DNA of 64,000 bases from Rhodobacteraceae bacterium M382. GTDB taxonomy: Bacteria > Pseudomonadota > Alphaproteobacteria > Rhodobacterales > Rhodobacteraceae. Made by a program: the position numbers and the translations under genes. Shown here in pieces: positions 26,038 through 34,982 of the stretch (positions are counted from its first letter, which is position 1; each line of letters starts with the position of its first letter). The stretch covers positions 2,982,501 through 3,046,500 of the forward strand of contig CP081098.1 in NCBI GenBank assembly GCA_025141015.1. Direction: 5' to 3'. Under the pieces are notes generated by a model that did no database searches, was not told the DNA's origin, and saw only the letters and a program-made list of their open reading frames with translations.

Positions 26038-27788
26038 GCGGCTTTCTCCTCGGACCAGTATTCCAATTCGACGGTGAACACCGCCCCGCCTCCGGGCGCG
26101 TTTACGCCGCCAATCTTGCCGCCAAAGCTTTGCACCAACCCATAAGAGATCGACAGCCCCAAACCCATGCCTTCCGATGATCCCACCGCCCGCGTCGTAT
26201 AGAACGGCTCAAAGATCTTCTCCGGATCGGCAATACCGGGACCCGTGTCGCGCACGGTCACGCTCAGCCGGTCGCCCGTGTCCAGTGTCACGGTGATGCG
26301 TTTGTCCGCCCGCCCCACCATGGCGTCGGCGGCATTGTTGATCAGATTGACAAACACCTGCACCAGACGCACATCGCCGCCCCAGGCAAACACCGGGCCC
26401 ATTGGCGGTGTCCACTCCAGCGTCACCGCGTCACTGCGCAGCCGCGCTTCGGTCAATTCCGTGGCCGTGGCAATCACCTGCACCAGATCCACCTTGCCCA
26501 TGGGTTCGCTTTCATTTCGGGCAAAGGCACGCAGGTTTTTGATAATCCGCGCCATCCGTGCGGCCATTTCGGATATCCGCCCCAGATTTTCGCCCGCCTT
26601 GCCGGTCTTGCCCCGCTGCATGAATGCCATGCCATTGTCTGCAAACTGTTGAATTGCCATCAACGGCTGGTTCAGCTCATGGCTGATCCCGGCCGACATT
26701 TGACCCAACGCGCTCAATTTCCCCGCCTGGACCAATTCGGCCTGGGCCTGTTTCAGGGCGGCTTCGGCCTCCCTGCGTTCGCCAATCTCGCGGCGCAGCT
26801 GTTCGTTGGCCACCGACAGGGCCCGTGTGCGCTCATGCACTCTCCCCTCCAGCGCGGCATTGACCTCGGCCAATGCCCGGCGTCGCTCCGTGGTCATGTA
26901 TAACATCGCACCAAAGGCCAGAAACACAGCGCCCAGCGCGGCAGCCTGCAACCAGGCGATCCGACGCGCCGGCGCAACATCGACCAGGATTTCGCCCACC
27001 ATGCCGATCACCGGCAGATCGACCGCCTGATGCAACCCGGTCCGGGGCAGATAGGGTCCCCACCCGAGCTGCCAGATCTCATGCCCTCCAACACGCCAGG
27101 CGCGAAATTCCGGGGGCTCACCATCACCGGGAACCAATCCCCCTCCTGCCTGCGGGCGATGCCAAAACAGCAATTCCGACCGGTTCGAGATGAACACTTC
27201 GTTCCGGTCATCGGTAAAAAACACGGCAGGCAACGACCCACGCCATGTCTGTTCCACGTCTTCGACATCCGCCGTCACAACCACAACGCCGCGCACCGCG
27301 CCGTCCGGTTCAAACACCGGCGACGCATAGACATAGGCGCGCCGACCCGGCGACCCAAAGATCCCGTGTTCGCTCCCCAGTGCCCCGTGCATCGCCCGTT
27401 GGAACGCAATGGATCGCGACACATCCGCCCCTGACACCTGTTGTGCGGCGACCAGAACCCGCCCCTGCGGGTTGGCAAACGCCACATCCAGCGCGCCGGT
27501 CTTGTCCGCAACTTCCACCAACAGGGCCTGCGCCGTTGCACGCCGGGCCACATCGTCTTGCAGGCCTTGCAGGCCCGGATGATCCGCCATCAACACGGCC
27601 AGTTCCTGATACACCTGCAACTGGGTCGACAACCGGTCACTGGCCAGCGCCAGATCCGCCTCGGCCTGCAACGCCAGTTGATCCAGCGCCTGGCGATACC
27701 CATAGGACCAGACAGCGCCGGTTATGCCCGCCATGATCAGGGCGAACCCCAGAACGATCCATCGTCTATGCCATCGAAAATCAGTCAT
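26034..27788 (-). CDS. dctB: C4-dicarboxylate sensor histidine kinase DctB
   Basis: A 584-residue kinase with helices at about 11-29 and 278-298 around a large periplasmic double-PAS-type sensor, a coiled coil (about 305-350), the H-box GISHELNQPLMAIQQF with His370, N-box NLINNAADAM and G-boxes RDTGPGI and GMGLGLSIS. DctB senses external dicarboxylates and signals to DctD. The ATG at 27788 (MTDFRWHRRW) gives the usual short cytoplasmic start. It is divergent from a P450 gene 62 bp away. Confidence 0.92.
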   Translation of the reverse strand: MTDFRWHRRWIVLGFALIMAGITGAVWSYGYRQALDQLALQAEADLALASDRLSTQLQVYQELAVLMADHPGLQGLQDDVARRATAQALLVEVADKTGALDVAFANPQGRVLVAAQQVSGADVSRSIAFQRAMHGALGSEHGIFGSPGRRAYVYASPVFEPDGAVRGVVVVTADVEDVEQTWRGSLPAVFFTDDRNEVFISNRSELLFWHRPQAGGGLVPGDGEPPEFRAWRVGGHEIWQLGWGPYLPRTGLHQAVDLPVIGMVGEILVDVAPARRIAWLQAAALGAVFLAFGAMLYMTTERRRALAEVNAALEGRVHERTRALSVANEQLRREIGERREAEAALKQAQAELVQAGKLSALGQMSAGISHELNQPLMAIQQFADNGMAFMQRGKTGKAGENLGRISEMAARMARIIKNLRAFARNESEPMGKVDLVQVIATATELTEARLRSDAVTLEWTPPMGPVFAWGGDVRLVQVFVNLINNAADAMVGRADKRITVTLDTGDRLSVTVRDTGPGIADPEKIFEPFYTTRAVGSSEGMGLGLSISYGLVQSFGGKIGGVNAPGGGAVFTVELEYWSEEKAA

Positions 27789-27849
27789 GGATCGAACCGT
27801 ACCAAAGCCGCCCTTGCATTGACCAGTGCGTCCGCGCAAATGTCGCGCC

Positions 27850-29034
27850 ATGAAAACCATACGCCAATCCCCGCTTGATCCTGAATTCGTCCAGAATCCC
27901 TATCCGTTCTATGCGGCGACACGGGCGCAGGGGGGACTGCAGTTTTGGGAAGATTACGGGATGCCGGCCGCCTTCAAACATGCCGCCGTGCATGTTTTGT
28001 TGCGGGACCGGCGGCTGGGGCGCGAAGTTCCGCCCGAACTCAGACAAGCCCCCCCCGATCACCTCAAACCGTTCTATGACGTCGAAGACCACTCGATGCT
28101 CGAACTGGAGCCTCCCAGCCACACACGATTGCGCAAACTGGTGCTGCGTGCCTTTACCTCGCGCGAAGTCGAAGCGCTCAAGCCGGGGCTCGAATCCCTG
28201 TGCCACCAGTTGATAGATCAATTTTCTGATGCCCCCTTTGATCTGCTGGATGCCTATTGCGTTCAGATCCCCGTCATCGCCGTCTGCCGCCTCTTGGGCG
28301 TGCCCGAAACCATGGCCCCGCAGGTTCTGGAGTGGTCGCACGCCATGGTGGCGATGTATCAGGCGCGCCGATCTGAGGCGATCGAACACCAGGCCGGACA
28401 GGCGGCAGCGGCATTTTCCGGCTATTTGCGCGACTATATTGAACAGCGTCGCACAGACCCGCGCGATGACCTGATCACCCGCCTGATCGCAGCCACAGAA
28501 GACGGTGACCGGCTGTCCACGGACGAATTGATCTCGACCTGCATCCTGCTGCTGAATGCCGGGCACGAGGCGTCGGTTCATGGCTTGGGCAATGGCGTCA
28601 AAACCCTTCTGGAACATGGTCCGGACCCGGTCTGGCTGACCCCCGAGGCAATCGAGAACACGGTCGAGGAAATCCTGCGCTTTGATCCGCCCCTGCATAT
28701 GTTCACCCGCTATGCCTATGAGGACGTCGACATCTTTGGCCACACGTTGAAACGCGGCGATCAGGTGGCGCTGCTGCTGGGCGCGGCCAATCGCGACCCG
28801 GCCGTCTGCGACGATCCGGATGACTTTGACCCGACCCGCCGCGCCAAAACCAATGTTGCCTTTGGTGGCGGATTGCATTTTTGTGTCGGGGCACCGCTGG
28901 CCCGTCTCGAACTGCAGGTCGCCCTGCCGATCCTGTTTGACCGCTGCCCCGGTCTGCGTCTCGCCGCCGCCCCCCGTTACAGCAACACCTATCACTTTCA
29001 CGGACTGTCCCGGCTGATGGTTTCAACCACATAA
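27850..29034 (+). CDS. Cytochrome P450
   Basis: A 394-residue soluble bacterial P450. The heme-thiolate loop FGGGLHFCVGAPLARLE gives ligand Cys345; the I-helix oxygen-activation motif is LLNAGHEAS, with Glu in place of the usual Asp and Ser for Thr; and the K-helix ExxR is EEILR. It resembles class I P450s that need a ferredoxin and reductase; no dedicated partner lies next to it. Substrate unknown. The ATG at 27850 is preceded by a weak ribosome site. Confidence 0.93.
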   Translation: MKTIRQSPLDPEFVQNPYPFYAATRAQGGLQFWEDYGMPAAFKHAAVHVLLRDRRLGREVPPELRQAPPDHLKPFYDVEDHSMLELEPPSHTRLRKLVLRAFTSREVEALKPGLESLCHQLIDQFSDAPFDLLDAYCVQIPVIAVCRLLGVPETMAPQVLEWSHAMVAMYQARRSEAIEHQAGQAAAAFSGYLRDYIEQRRTDPRDDLITRLIAATEDGDRLSTDELISTCILLLNAGHEASVHGLGNGVKTLLEHGPDPVWLTPEAIENTVEEILRFDPPLHMFTRYAYEDVDIFGHTLKRGDQVALLLGAANRDPAVCDDPDDFDPTRRAKTNVAFGGGLHFCVGAPLARLELQVALPILFDRCPGLRLAAAPRYSNTYHFHGLSRLMVSTT

Positions 29035-29132
29035 TTCTTGGGCGGTGCCTCGGTGCAGCTTGAACAACAGCATGCGCAAGCACACCGCTGGGTCGCGCCC
29101 GCCTCTTGGGTCTCGGGGCAGCCTCGGCAGGG

Positions 29133-29600
29133 TCAGGCTTCGATGGGCAGCATGGTTGTGGATTTGATTTCCTCCATCGACAACAACGCGGTGACATTAT
29201 GCACCCGCACCTCGGAAATCAGCGCCTGATAGAATTTGTCATAGGCCCGCGCGTTCTGCACCCGCACCTTGAGGATATAGTCGATATCCCCCGCCAACCG
29301 GTGTGCTTCCTGGACTTCGGGGCGGTCACGCAACGCTTTGAGGAACCGCGACTGCCAATCCGCCTCATGTTCCGATGTGCGGATCAGAACAAAGAAACAG
29401 GCCTCGAATCCCAACGCCTCGGCATCCAGCACCACAGTCTGCTGTCCAATCACCCCGCCATCGCGCAATTTGCGGATTCTGTTCCACACCGGGGTCTTGG
29501 AAGACCCCACCTGTTTGGCGATTTCGTCCAGCGATTGCCCCGCATCGCGTTGCAGCTCCGCCAAAATTTTCCGATCCGTGGCGTCGATCCGTACCGTCAT
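29133..29600 (-). CDS. Lrp/AsnC-family transcriptional regulator
   Basis: A 155-residue protein with an N-terminal helix-turn-helix (IDATDRKILAELQRDAGQSL, then QVGSSKTPVWNRIRKL) and a C-terminal RAM ligand-binding domain (VQEAHRLAGDIDYILKVRV). It is divergent from the cobA-cysIH operon, sharing 147 bp of promoter DNA, so it probably regulates sulfate assimilation, perhaps in response to a sulfur amino acid. The link is by position only. Confidence 0.88.
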   Translation of the reverse strand: MTVRIDATDRKILAELQRDAGQSLDEIAKQVGSSKTPVWNRIRKLRDGGVIGQQTVVLDAEALGFEACFFVLIRTSEHEADWQSRFLKALRDRPEVQEAHRLAGDIDYILKVRVQNARAYDKFYQALISEVRVHNVTALLSMEEIKSTTMLPIEA

Positions 29601-29694
29601 TCTCGTATTCCCCAGTTTTCAGGACCAACCCACCCGATTCCCCAACCACATGGAACAATCATCCTTATTTGGATCGGCATATAGCGATTTGGTG

Positions 29695-29705
29695 GGAATA
29701 TTTCC
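29695..29705. promoter_or_regulatory. Dyad GGAA-TAT-TTCC in the cobA/lrp divergent promoter
   Basis: A perfect GGAA-TAT-TTCC palindrome in the AT-rich part of the 147-bp divergent promoter, about 43 bp before the cobA start and next to CTATATAGT, which could contain a -10 region. It is a candidate operator for the adjacent Lrp-type regulator. No other structure was found in this space. Confidence 0.35.
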
Positions 29706-29747
29706 TATATAGTACCGTAAGTCAAACACAGGAATCGGGGCTCAGCC

Positions 29748-30563
29748 ATGACCGCCAACAAAACAGACAATCCGACAACCGCGCCGAACCGGGCCGGATT
29801 GTCCTGTCTGTGTGCCGGTCAGGTCGCGTTTGTGGGCTCTGGCCCCGGTGATCCGGATCTGCTGACCGTCAAGGCGCTGCGCGCGCTTCAGGACGCGGAT
29901 GTGATCCTGTTTGATCGTCTGGTCAGCGACGAGATCCTGGCCCTGGCCGGACCGGACGCGGCGTTGGAAAATGTCGGCAAGGAGGGGTTTGGCCCCCAGA
30001 TCAGCCAGGACGACATCTGTGCCCGCCTGGTGGTTCATGCCCTGGACGGCAAAAAGGTCGTGCGTCTGAAGTCGGGCGACCCCACCATCTTTGGCCGTCT
30101 GGACGAAGAGCTCACCGCGGTCGAAGCCGCCGGGATCGGGTTCACGATCGTGCCCGGCATCACCGCCGCATCGGCTGCCGTGGCCGGGATTGGTCAAAGC
30201 CTGACCCAACGTGGGCGCAATTCATCCGTGCGGTTCCTGACCGGCCATGATGTCCAGGGCTTTGCCGATCACGATTGGGTCGCGCTGGCGCGTCCGGGCG
30301 CAGTTGCCGCCATCTACATGGGCAAGAAATCCGCCCGCTTCGTTCAGGGCCGCCTGATCATGCATGGCGGTGATCGCACCACGCCTGTGACCGTGATCGA
30401 AAACGCCTCTCGCCGCGATCAGCGGGTGCTCGAGACAACCCTGGGCCATCTGGCCAACGATCTCGCCGAGGCCCGCTTTGACGGTCCGGCGCTCACTTTT
30501 CTGGGACTGGCCCCACGCGCAAGCGTCGCCGCCCTCACCGATCTCAAGATGGAGCTTGCATAA
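29748..30563 (+). CDS. cobA: Uroporphyrinogen-III C-methyltransferase
   Basis: A 271-residue SUMT enzyme that uses two SAM molecules to make precorrin-2, the precursor of siroheme (and cobalamin). Landmarks are VGSGPGDPDLLTVKALR, DADVILFDRLVS, VRLKSGDPTIFGR and VPGITAASAAVAGIG. It is first in an operon with a siroheme-dependent sulfite reductase, which explains its role here as supplier of siroheme. Its end overlaps the next start by one base. Confidence 0.94.
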   Translation: MTANKTDNPTTAPNRAGLSCLCAGQVAFVGSGPGDPDLLTVKALRALQDADVILFDRLVSDEILALAGPDAALENVGKEGFGPQISQDDICARLVVHALDGKKVVRLKSGDPTIFGRLDEELTAVEAAGIGFTIVPGITAASAAVAGIGQSLTQRGRNSSVRFLTGHDVQGFADHDWVALARPGAVAAIYMGKKSARFVQGRLIMHGGDRTTPVTVIENASRRDQRVLETTLGHLANDLAEARFDGPALTFLGLAPRASVAALTDLKMELA

Positions 30564-30871
30564 TGGCCCGCGCATTCACCCCAAAAGTCGTCACCGCCAA
30601 CGATCTGATCGAAGGCGATGTGATCTATATGACGGCCGATGACAGCTGGACCCGCAATCTGGCCGAGGCCGAATTGATCACTGACGAAGCCGATGCACAG
30701 ATTCGTCTGCTGGACGCGCAACGTCAGGCCGTGCGCGTCGTTGGTGCCTATCTGGCCGATGCCAAACCGGGGCTGAACGGCCCGGAACCCACCCACTTCC
30801 GCGAAGATTTCCGCCGCACCGGCCCTTCGAACTACGCCCACGGCAAGCAGGAGGCGCAAGCCAATGTATAA
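30563..30871 (+). CDS. DUF2849 protein of the sulfite reductase operon
   Basis: A 102-residue small soluble protein of the DUF2849 family (KVVTANDLIEGDVIYMT, then NGPEPTHFREDFRRTGPSNY). It has no membrane segment or metal motif. Across alphaproteobacteria such genes sit between cobA/cysG and cysI, as here, overlapping both neighbours by a few bases. The function is not known; an accessory role in sulfite or nitrite reductase use is inferred from the fixed position. Confidence 0.82.
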   Translation: MARAFTPKVVTANDLIEGDVIYMTADDSWTRNLAEAELITDEADAQIRLLDAQRQAVRVVGAYLADAKPGLNGPEPTHFREDFRRTGPSNYAHGKQEAQANV

Positions 30872-32531
30872 GTACAACGACTTTGACAGCGCCTTTCTGG
30901 CCGAACGCAACGCTCAGTTCCGGGCCCAGGTCGCACGCCGCATCGACGGCTCGCTCACCGAGGACGAATTCAAACCCCTGCGCCTGATGAACGGCCTTTA
31001 TCTGCAGCTGCACGCCTATATGCTGCGGGTCGCGATCCCTTATGGCACACTGAATTCAGCCCAGATGCGCCAGCTGGCGCTGCTGGCCGAAAAATGGGAC
31101 AAGGGGTATGGCCATTTCACCACCCGTCAGAACATCCAGTACAACTGGCCCAAACTGACAGATGTCCCGGACATGCTGGACGCGCTGGCCGACGTCGAAC
31201 TGCACGCCATCCAGACGTCGGGCAACACGATCCGCAACACCACCGCCGATCATTTCGCCGGGGCTGCTGCCGATGAAATCGAAGACCCCCGCCCGATTGC
31301 CGAGCTGATCCGCCAGTGGTCCACCGATCACCCGGAATATCAGTTCATGGGCCGCAAGTTCAAAATCGCCGTCTCCGGTGGTGAAAAGGACCGCGCCGTG
31401 ACCAAGGCGCACGACCTGGCGGTGCGCGTTGTGCGCAATGACGCCGGTGAAATCGGCTATCAGATCCTGATCGGTGGCGGGTTGGGTCGTACCCCGATGA
31501 TCGGTCAGGTGCTGCGCGACTTCCTGCCGCGCGAACAGCTGCTGCCCTATATCGAAACCGTGGTTTCGGTCTGGAACCAAATCGGGCGGCGCGACAACAA
31601 ATACAAGGCCCGGATCAAGATCACCGTACACGAACTGGGTCTCGAAACCATCCGCGCCAAGGTCGAAGAACGCTTTGCGCTGATCCTGCCCACCTATGGT
31701 GGCGCGGACCAAGAGCTGTTTGCTGAAATCAGCGCGCATTTCACACCGCCGCAATTCCGCAAGGGGTCAACCGATGCCTACACGTGGGCCTATGACGCCG
31801 ATCCGGTGTTCCGGTCCTGGGCGGACACCAACCTGAGCGAGCACCGCGACGCCGATCATGCGATCGTCACCATTTCGATCAAGGCCCACGGTCAGACTCC
31901 GGGTGATGCATCCGCCGATCAGATGCGGGTGATGGCCGATCTGGCCGAACAATACGGCTATGACGAATTGCGCATCAGCCACGAACAGAACGTGATCCTG
32001 CCGCATGTGCATAAATCGGACCTGCCGGCGATTCATGCCACGCTCAAAGAACACGGGCTGGGCACGGCCAACATCGGCCTGATCAGCGACATCATCGCCT
32101 GCCCCGGCATGGACTACTGTGCCCTGGCAACGGCTCGCGCCATTCCCGTGGCCCAGCAGATCGCGCTCCGGTTTGACGAATTGAAACTCGAGCATGACAT
32201 CGGGCATCTCCAGATCAAGATTTCGGGCTGCATCAACGCCTGTGGTCACCACCATGTGGGCCATATCGGCATTCTGGGGCTGGATCGCGCCGGCGTGGAA
32301 AACTACCAGATCACCCTGGGCGGCGACGCCACCGAAAACGCGGCCATTGGCACGCGCACCGGTCCCGGCTTTGCCTATGATCAGATCGTTCCGGCGATCG
32401 AACGCATTGTCTATGCCTATCTGGATCTGCGCGACAACGCCGACGAAACCTTTCTGGAAACCTATACCCGCGTTGGGATGGATCCGTTCAAGACAGCCCT
32501 CTATCCAGAAACCCAGAAGAAAGTGGCGTGA
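30864..32531 (+). CDS. cysI: Assimilatory nitrite/sulfite reductase, hemoprotein
   Basis: A 555-residue enzyme with duplicated ferredoxin-like and 4Fe-4S/siroheme domains. The coupled siroheme-[4Fe-4S] site has ligands in CPGMDYC and SGCINACGHH (Cx5C then Cx3C). It reduces sulfite to sulfide with six electrons, probably from ferredoxin since no flavoprotein subunit CysJ is encoded here. The neighbouring APS reductase indicates sulfite rather than nitrite as the substrate. Confidence 0.92.
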   Translation: MYKYNDFDSAFLAERNAQFRAQVARRIDGSLTEDEFKPLRLMNGLYLQLHAYMLRVAIPYGTLNSAQMRQLALLAEKWDKGYGHFTTRQNIQYNWPKLTDVPDMLDALADVELHAIQTSGNTIRNTTADHFAGAAADEIEDPRPIAELIRQWSTDHPEYQFMGRKFKIAVSGGEKDRAVTKAHDLAVRVVRNDAGEIGYQILIGGGLGRTPMIGQVLRDFLPREQLLPYIETVVSVWNQIGRRDNKYKARIKITVHELGLETIRAKVEERFALILPTYGGADQELFAEISAHFTPPQFRKGSTDAYTWAYDADPVFRSWADTNLSEHRDADHAIVTISIKAHGQTPGDASADQMRVMADLAEQYGYDELRISHEQNVILPHVHKSDLPAIHATLKEHGLGTANIGLISDIIACPGMDYCALATARAIPVAQQIALRFDELKLEHDIGHLQIKISGCINACGHHHVGHIGILGLDRAGVENYQITLGGDATENAAIGTRTGPGFAYDQIVPAIERIVYAYLDLRDNADETFLETYTRVGMDPFKTALYPETQKKVA

Positions 32532-33307
32532 ACACGATGGTATTGATCCAGGATCACATCGCAGCGCCCGATCCGCAGCGCCCGGACGATCCGGCGCTGG
32601 TCCAGAAGGTGGCCGAGCTGAACGACAGGTTCCGCCACCATTCTGCCACCTCGGTGATGCAGGGAGCGTTGGAACATGCGGGCCATGTGGCGCTGGTGTC
32701 CAGCTTTGGGGCGGAATCGGTGGTGCTGTTGCATATGGCAGCGGTCGTTGACCAGATGACCCCGGTCCTGTTCATCGACACCCAGCTGCTGTTCACCGAA
32801 ACGCTGATCTACCAACAGGACGTCAGCGAACGTCTGGGGTTGCGGAACGTTCAGGTCATCACCGCCGACGATATCGCCCAAAAGGACCCTTATGGGGCAT
32901 TGCGGCTCAGCGATACCGACGCCTGCTGTGCCCTGCGCAAGACCGCGCCGCTGCAAAACGCGCTGAACGGGTTTGACGGCTGGATCACCGGACGCAAACG
33001 GTTTCAGGCCGGCACCCGCGCCACGCTGGACTTCTTTGAGGTCGAAGAAGGCAACACTGGCCGGATCAAGGTCAACCCGCTGGCCCATTGGGCCCCCGAA
33101 GACGTGCGTGCCTATATGGAAGAAAACCGCCTGCCCCGTCACCCTCTGGTGGCCCAGGGGTATCCCTCGATCGGCTGTGCCCCCTGCACATCTCCGGTCA
33201 AGGAAGGCGAAGACCCCCGCGCCGGACGTTGGCGCAACCAGAACAAGGTCGAATGCGGCATTCATTTCGTGAATGGCAAACCCGTCCGCACAGGAGCAGA
33301 TCAATGA
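32528..33307 (+). CDS. cysH: Adenylyl-sulfate (APS) reductase, CysH family
   Basis: A 259-residue PP-loop enzyme. It contains the two extra cysteine pairs of iron-sulfur CysH proteins (DACCALRK and GCAPCTSP), which bind a [4Fe-4S] cluster and usually mean APS rather than PAPS is reduced. Other motifs are LVSSFGAESVVLLHM and ITGRKRFQ. It yields sulfite for CysI using thioredoxin. The start is GTG at 32528 or ATG at 32537; either overlaps or closely follows cysI. Confidence 0.92.
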   Translation: MNTMVLIQDHIAAPDPQRPDDPALVQKVAELNDRFRHHSATSVMQGALEHAGHVALVSSFGAESVVLLHMAAVVDQMTPVLFIDTQLLFTETLIYQQDVSERLGLRNVQVITADDIAQKDPYGALRLSDTDACCALRKTAPLQNALNGFDGWITGRKRFQAGTRATLDFFEVEEGNTGRIKVNPLAHWAPEDVRAYMEENRLPRHPLVAQGYPSIGCAPCTSPVKEGEDPRAGRWRNQNKVECGIHFVNGKPVRTGADQ

Positions 33308-33702
33308 CTGTACTCGTAACTGATACGGGCTTTGGCCCGGATACCTGGAAAGGTGACTTTGACGCCGCCAACGCGCTGGACCTGACCTCGGATGCAGACC
33401 CGGCCCAGGTTGTCGGCCAGCTGGATGGCGTCGATATGGTCCGGGTGGCCTTTCCGTCGTTTGCCGATGGCCGCGGTTTTACCATCGCGCGCCAGCTGCG
33501 CCTGGCTGGCTATCAGGGTCGCCTGCGTGCCCAGGGCCACGTGATTTCCGATCAATATGCCATGGCGCGCCGCTCCGGCTTTGACGAAGTCGAGATCAGC
33601 GATGATCTGGCCACCCGCCAGCCCGAAGATCAATGGCTGGCGCGCGCCAATTGGCAGGACCACAACTATCAGGCGCGCCTGCGCGGCCGCGCCGCCAAAT
33701 AG
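33304..33702 (+). CDS. DUF934 family protein of the cys operon
   Basis: A 132-residue soluble protein of the DUF934 family (VRVAFPSFADGRGFTIARQL, GRLRAQGHVISDQYAM, GFDEVEISDDLA). It overlaps cysH by four bases and ends the operon. DUF934 genes are regularly found with assimilatory sulfate reduction genes, and a helper role for sulfite reductase or electron transfer is suspected but unproven. The ATG overlaps the cysH stop, so translation is coupled. Confidence 0.82.
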   Translation: MTVLVTDTGFGPDTWKGDFDAANALDLTSDADPAQVVGQLDGVDMVRVAFPSFADGRGFTIARQLRLAGYQGRLRAQGHVISDQYAMARRSGFDEVEISDDLATRQPEDQWLARANWQDHNYQARLRGRAAK

Positions 33703-33735
33703 ACCACCGCTCACCGGGACTTGCCCACTCCCCCC

Positions 33736-33780
33736 GCGCAAACCTGGTTCCCCTGCGTCAGTAGGGAACCGGGTTTGCGC
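33736..33780 (+). terminator. Long hairpin after the cys operon
   Basis: A 17-bp stem with one G-T wobble (33736-33752 with 33764-33780, starting GCGCAAACC) and an 11-nt loop, 33 bp after the last gene. No T-run follows, so it could be a terminator of weak type or an mRNA-stabilising end. Confidence 0.6.
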
Positions 33781-33844
33781 AATTGGTGCTTTCCCTGACC
33801 TATGTCAAAGATTAATCTGAGGTGCCGGTTATTCAGACTGGCAG

Positions 33845-34717
33845 ATGCAACCGATGAACGAGATTACGCCCGTGACCGAAGCCGCAACAGACGTCAAACC
33901 CGTCAAAGCCGTTCCCACCCTGCCCGATGCACAGACCGTGACAGAGGTACAGCATTACACGGACCGGCTGTTCCGGTTTCGCTGCACGCGGCCTGCGTCG
34001 CTGCGTTTTCGGTCCGGTGAATTCGTGATGATCGGCCTGATGGGCGACCCCGACCCGAAAACAGGCAAGCAAAAACCGCTGCTGCGCGCCTATTCCATCG
34101 CCTCGCCCAGCTGGGACGAGGAAATGGAGTTCTATTCGATCAAGGTCGAAGACGGCCCGCTGACCTCGAAATTGCAGCACATCAAGGTCGGCGACGAAGT
34201 CATCCTGCGCCCCAAACCTGTCGGCACCCTGGTGCATGACGCGCTGATCCCGGGCAAACGTCTGTGGTTCTTTGCCACCGGCACCGGCTTTGCCCCCTTT
34301 GCCTCGCTGCTGCGCGAACCGCAGACCTACGAGGATTACGACGAGGTCATCATCACCCACACCTGCCGCACCGTGGGCGAGCTGACCTATGGCCGCGAGC
34401 TGATCGAAGGGCTGAAGGAAGACGAGCTGCTGAACGAAGTCATCGGCGAAGGCTTCTGGAAGAAGATCAAATACTATCCCACCACCACCCGCGAAGAGAG
34501 CCCCAAGATGGGCCGGATCACCGATCTGATCAACTCGGGCGAAGCCTACAAGGATCTGGGCGTGGCCCCGCTGTGCCCCGACAATGATCGCGCCATGATC
34601 TGTGGTAACCTGGCGTTCAATCTCGAACTCAAGGCCATGCTCGAAGCTGCCGGTCTCGAAGAAGGTGCCAATTCCAAACCCGCGCAATATGTTGTGGAAA
34701 AGGCGTTTCTGGACTGA
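33845..34717 (+). CDS. fpr: Ferredoxin-NADP+ reductase
   Basis: A 290-residue flavoenzyme with an FAD domain (RFRSGEFVMIGL, LLRAYSIASPSWDEEMEFYS) and an NADP domain (LWFFATGTGFAPFASLLR, MICGNLAFNLELKAML). It transfers electrons between NADPH and ferredoxin or flavodoxin. Following a ferredoxin-type sulfite reductase operon, it may provide its electrons. The ATG could be 33845 or 33854. A strong terminator follows. Confidence 0.93.
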   Translation: MQPMNEITPVTEAATDVKPVKAVPTLPDAQTVTEVQHYTDRLFRFRCTRPASLRFRSGEFVMIGLMGDPDPKTGKQKPLLRAYSIASPSWDEEMEFYSIKVEDGPLTSKLQHIKVGDEVILRPKPVGTLVHDALIPGKRLWFFATGTGFAPFASLLREPQTYEDYDEVIITHTCRTVGELTYGRELIEGLKEDELLNEVIGEGFWKKIKYYPTTTREESPKMGRITDLINSGEAYKDLGVAPLCPDNDRAMICGNLAFNLELKAMLEAAGLEEGANSKPAQYVVEKAFLD

Positions 34718-34742
34718 TCCCGATCACATCCCACCACACCAG

Positions 34743-34776
34743 GCCGCGCTTTGTCCAAGGCGCGGCTTTTTGTTTT
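34743..34776 (+). terminator. Rho-independent terminator after fpr
   Basis: A perfect 7-bp GC stem, GCCGCGC/GCGCGGC (34743-34749, 34760-34766), followed by TTTTTGTTTT. It lies 26 bp after the fpr stop. Confidence 0.85.
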
Positions 34777-34982
34777 GGTTCCGGGCGCTTTGACGCTTGC
34801 CCCGCCCACTGGGATGAATTCGCGCTCCCGACACCGCTTCGGCGCGCAAATACGGGGCTTTGGGCAATATGTCTGCTTGAATTACCCAACTCGGGGCTCC
34901 ATACCCGCTATATCACTTGAATCACCTGTCCGGGGGCGATACCTTCCGGGCACTTTCATGTAATGACAGAAGGATAACAGTC

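Noticed and set aside
27850-29034. P450 considered as part of the dctBD regulon or an operon with the Lrp gene.
   Set aside because: It is divergent from dctB and convergent with the Lrp gene, so position gives no evidence for either link.
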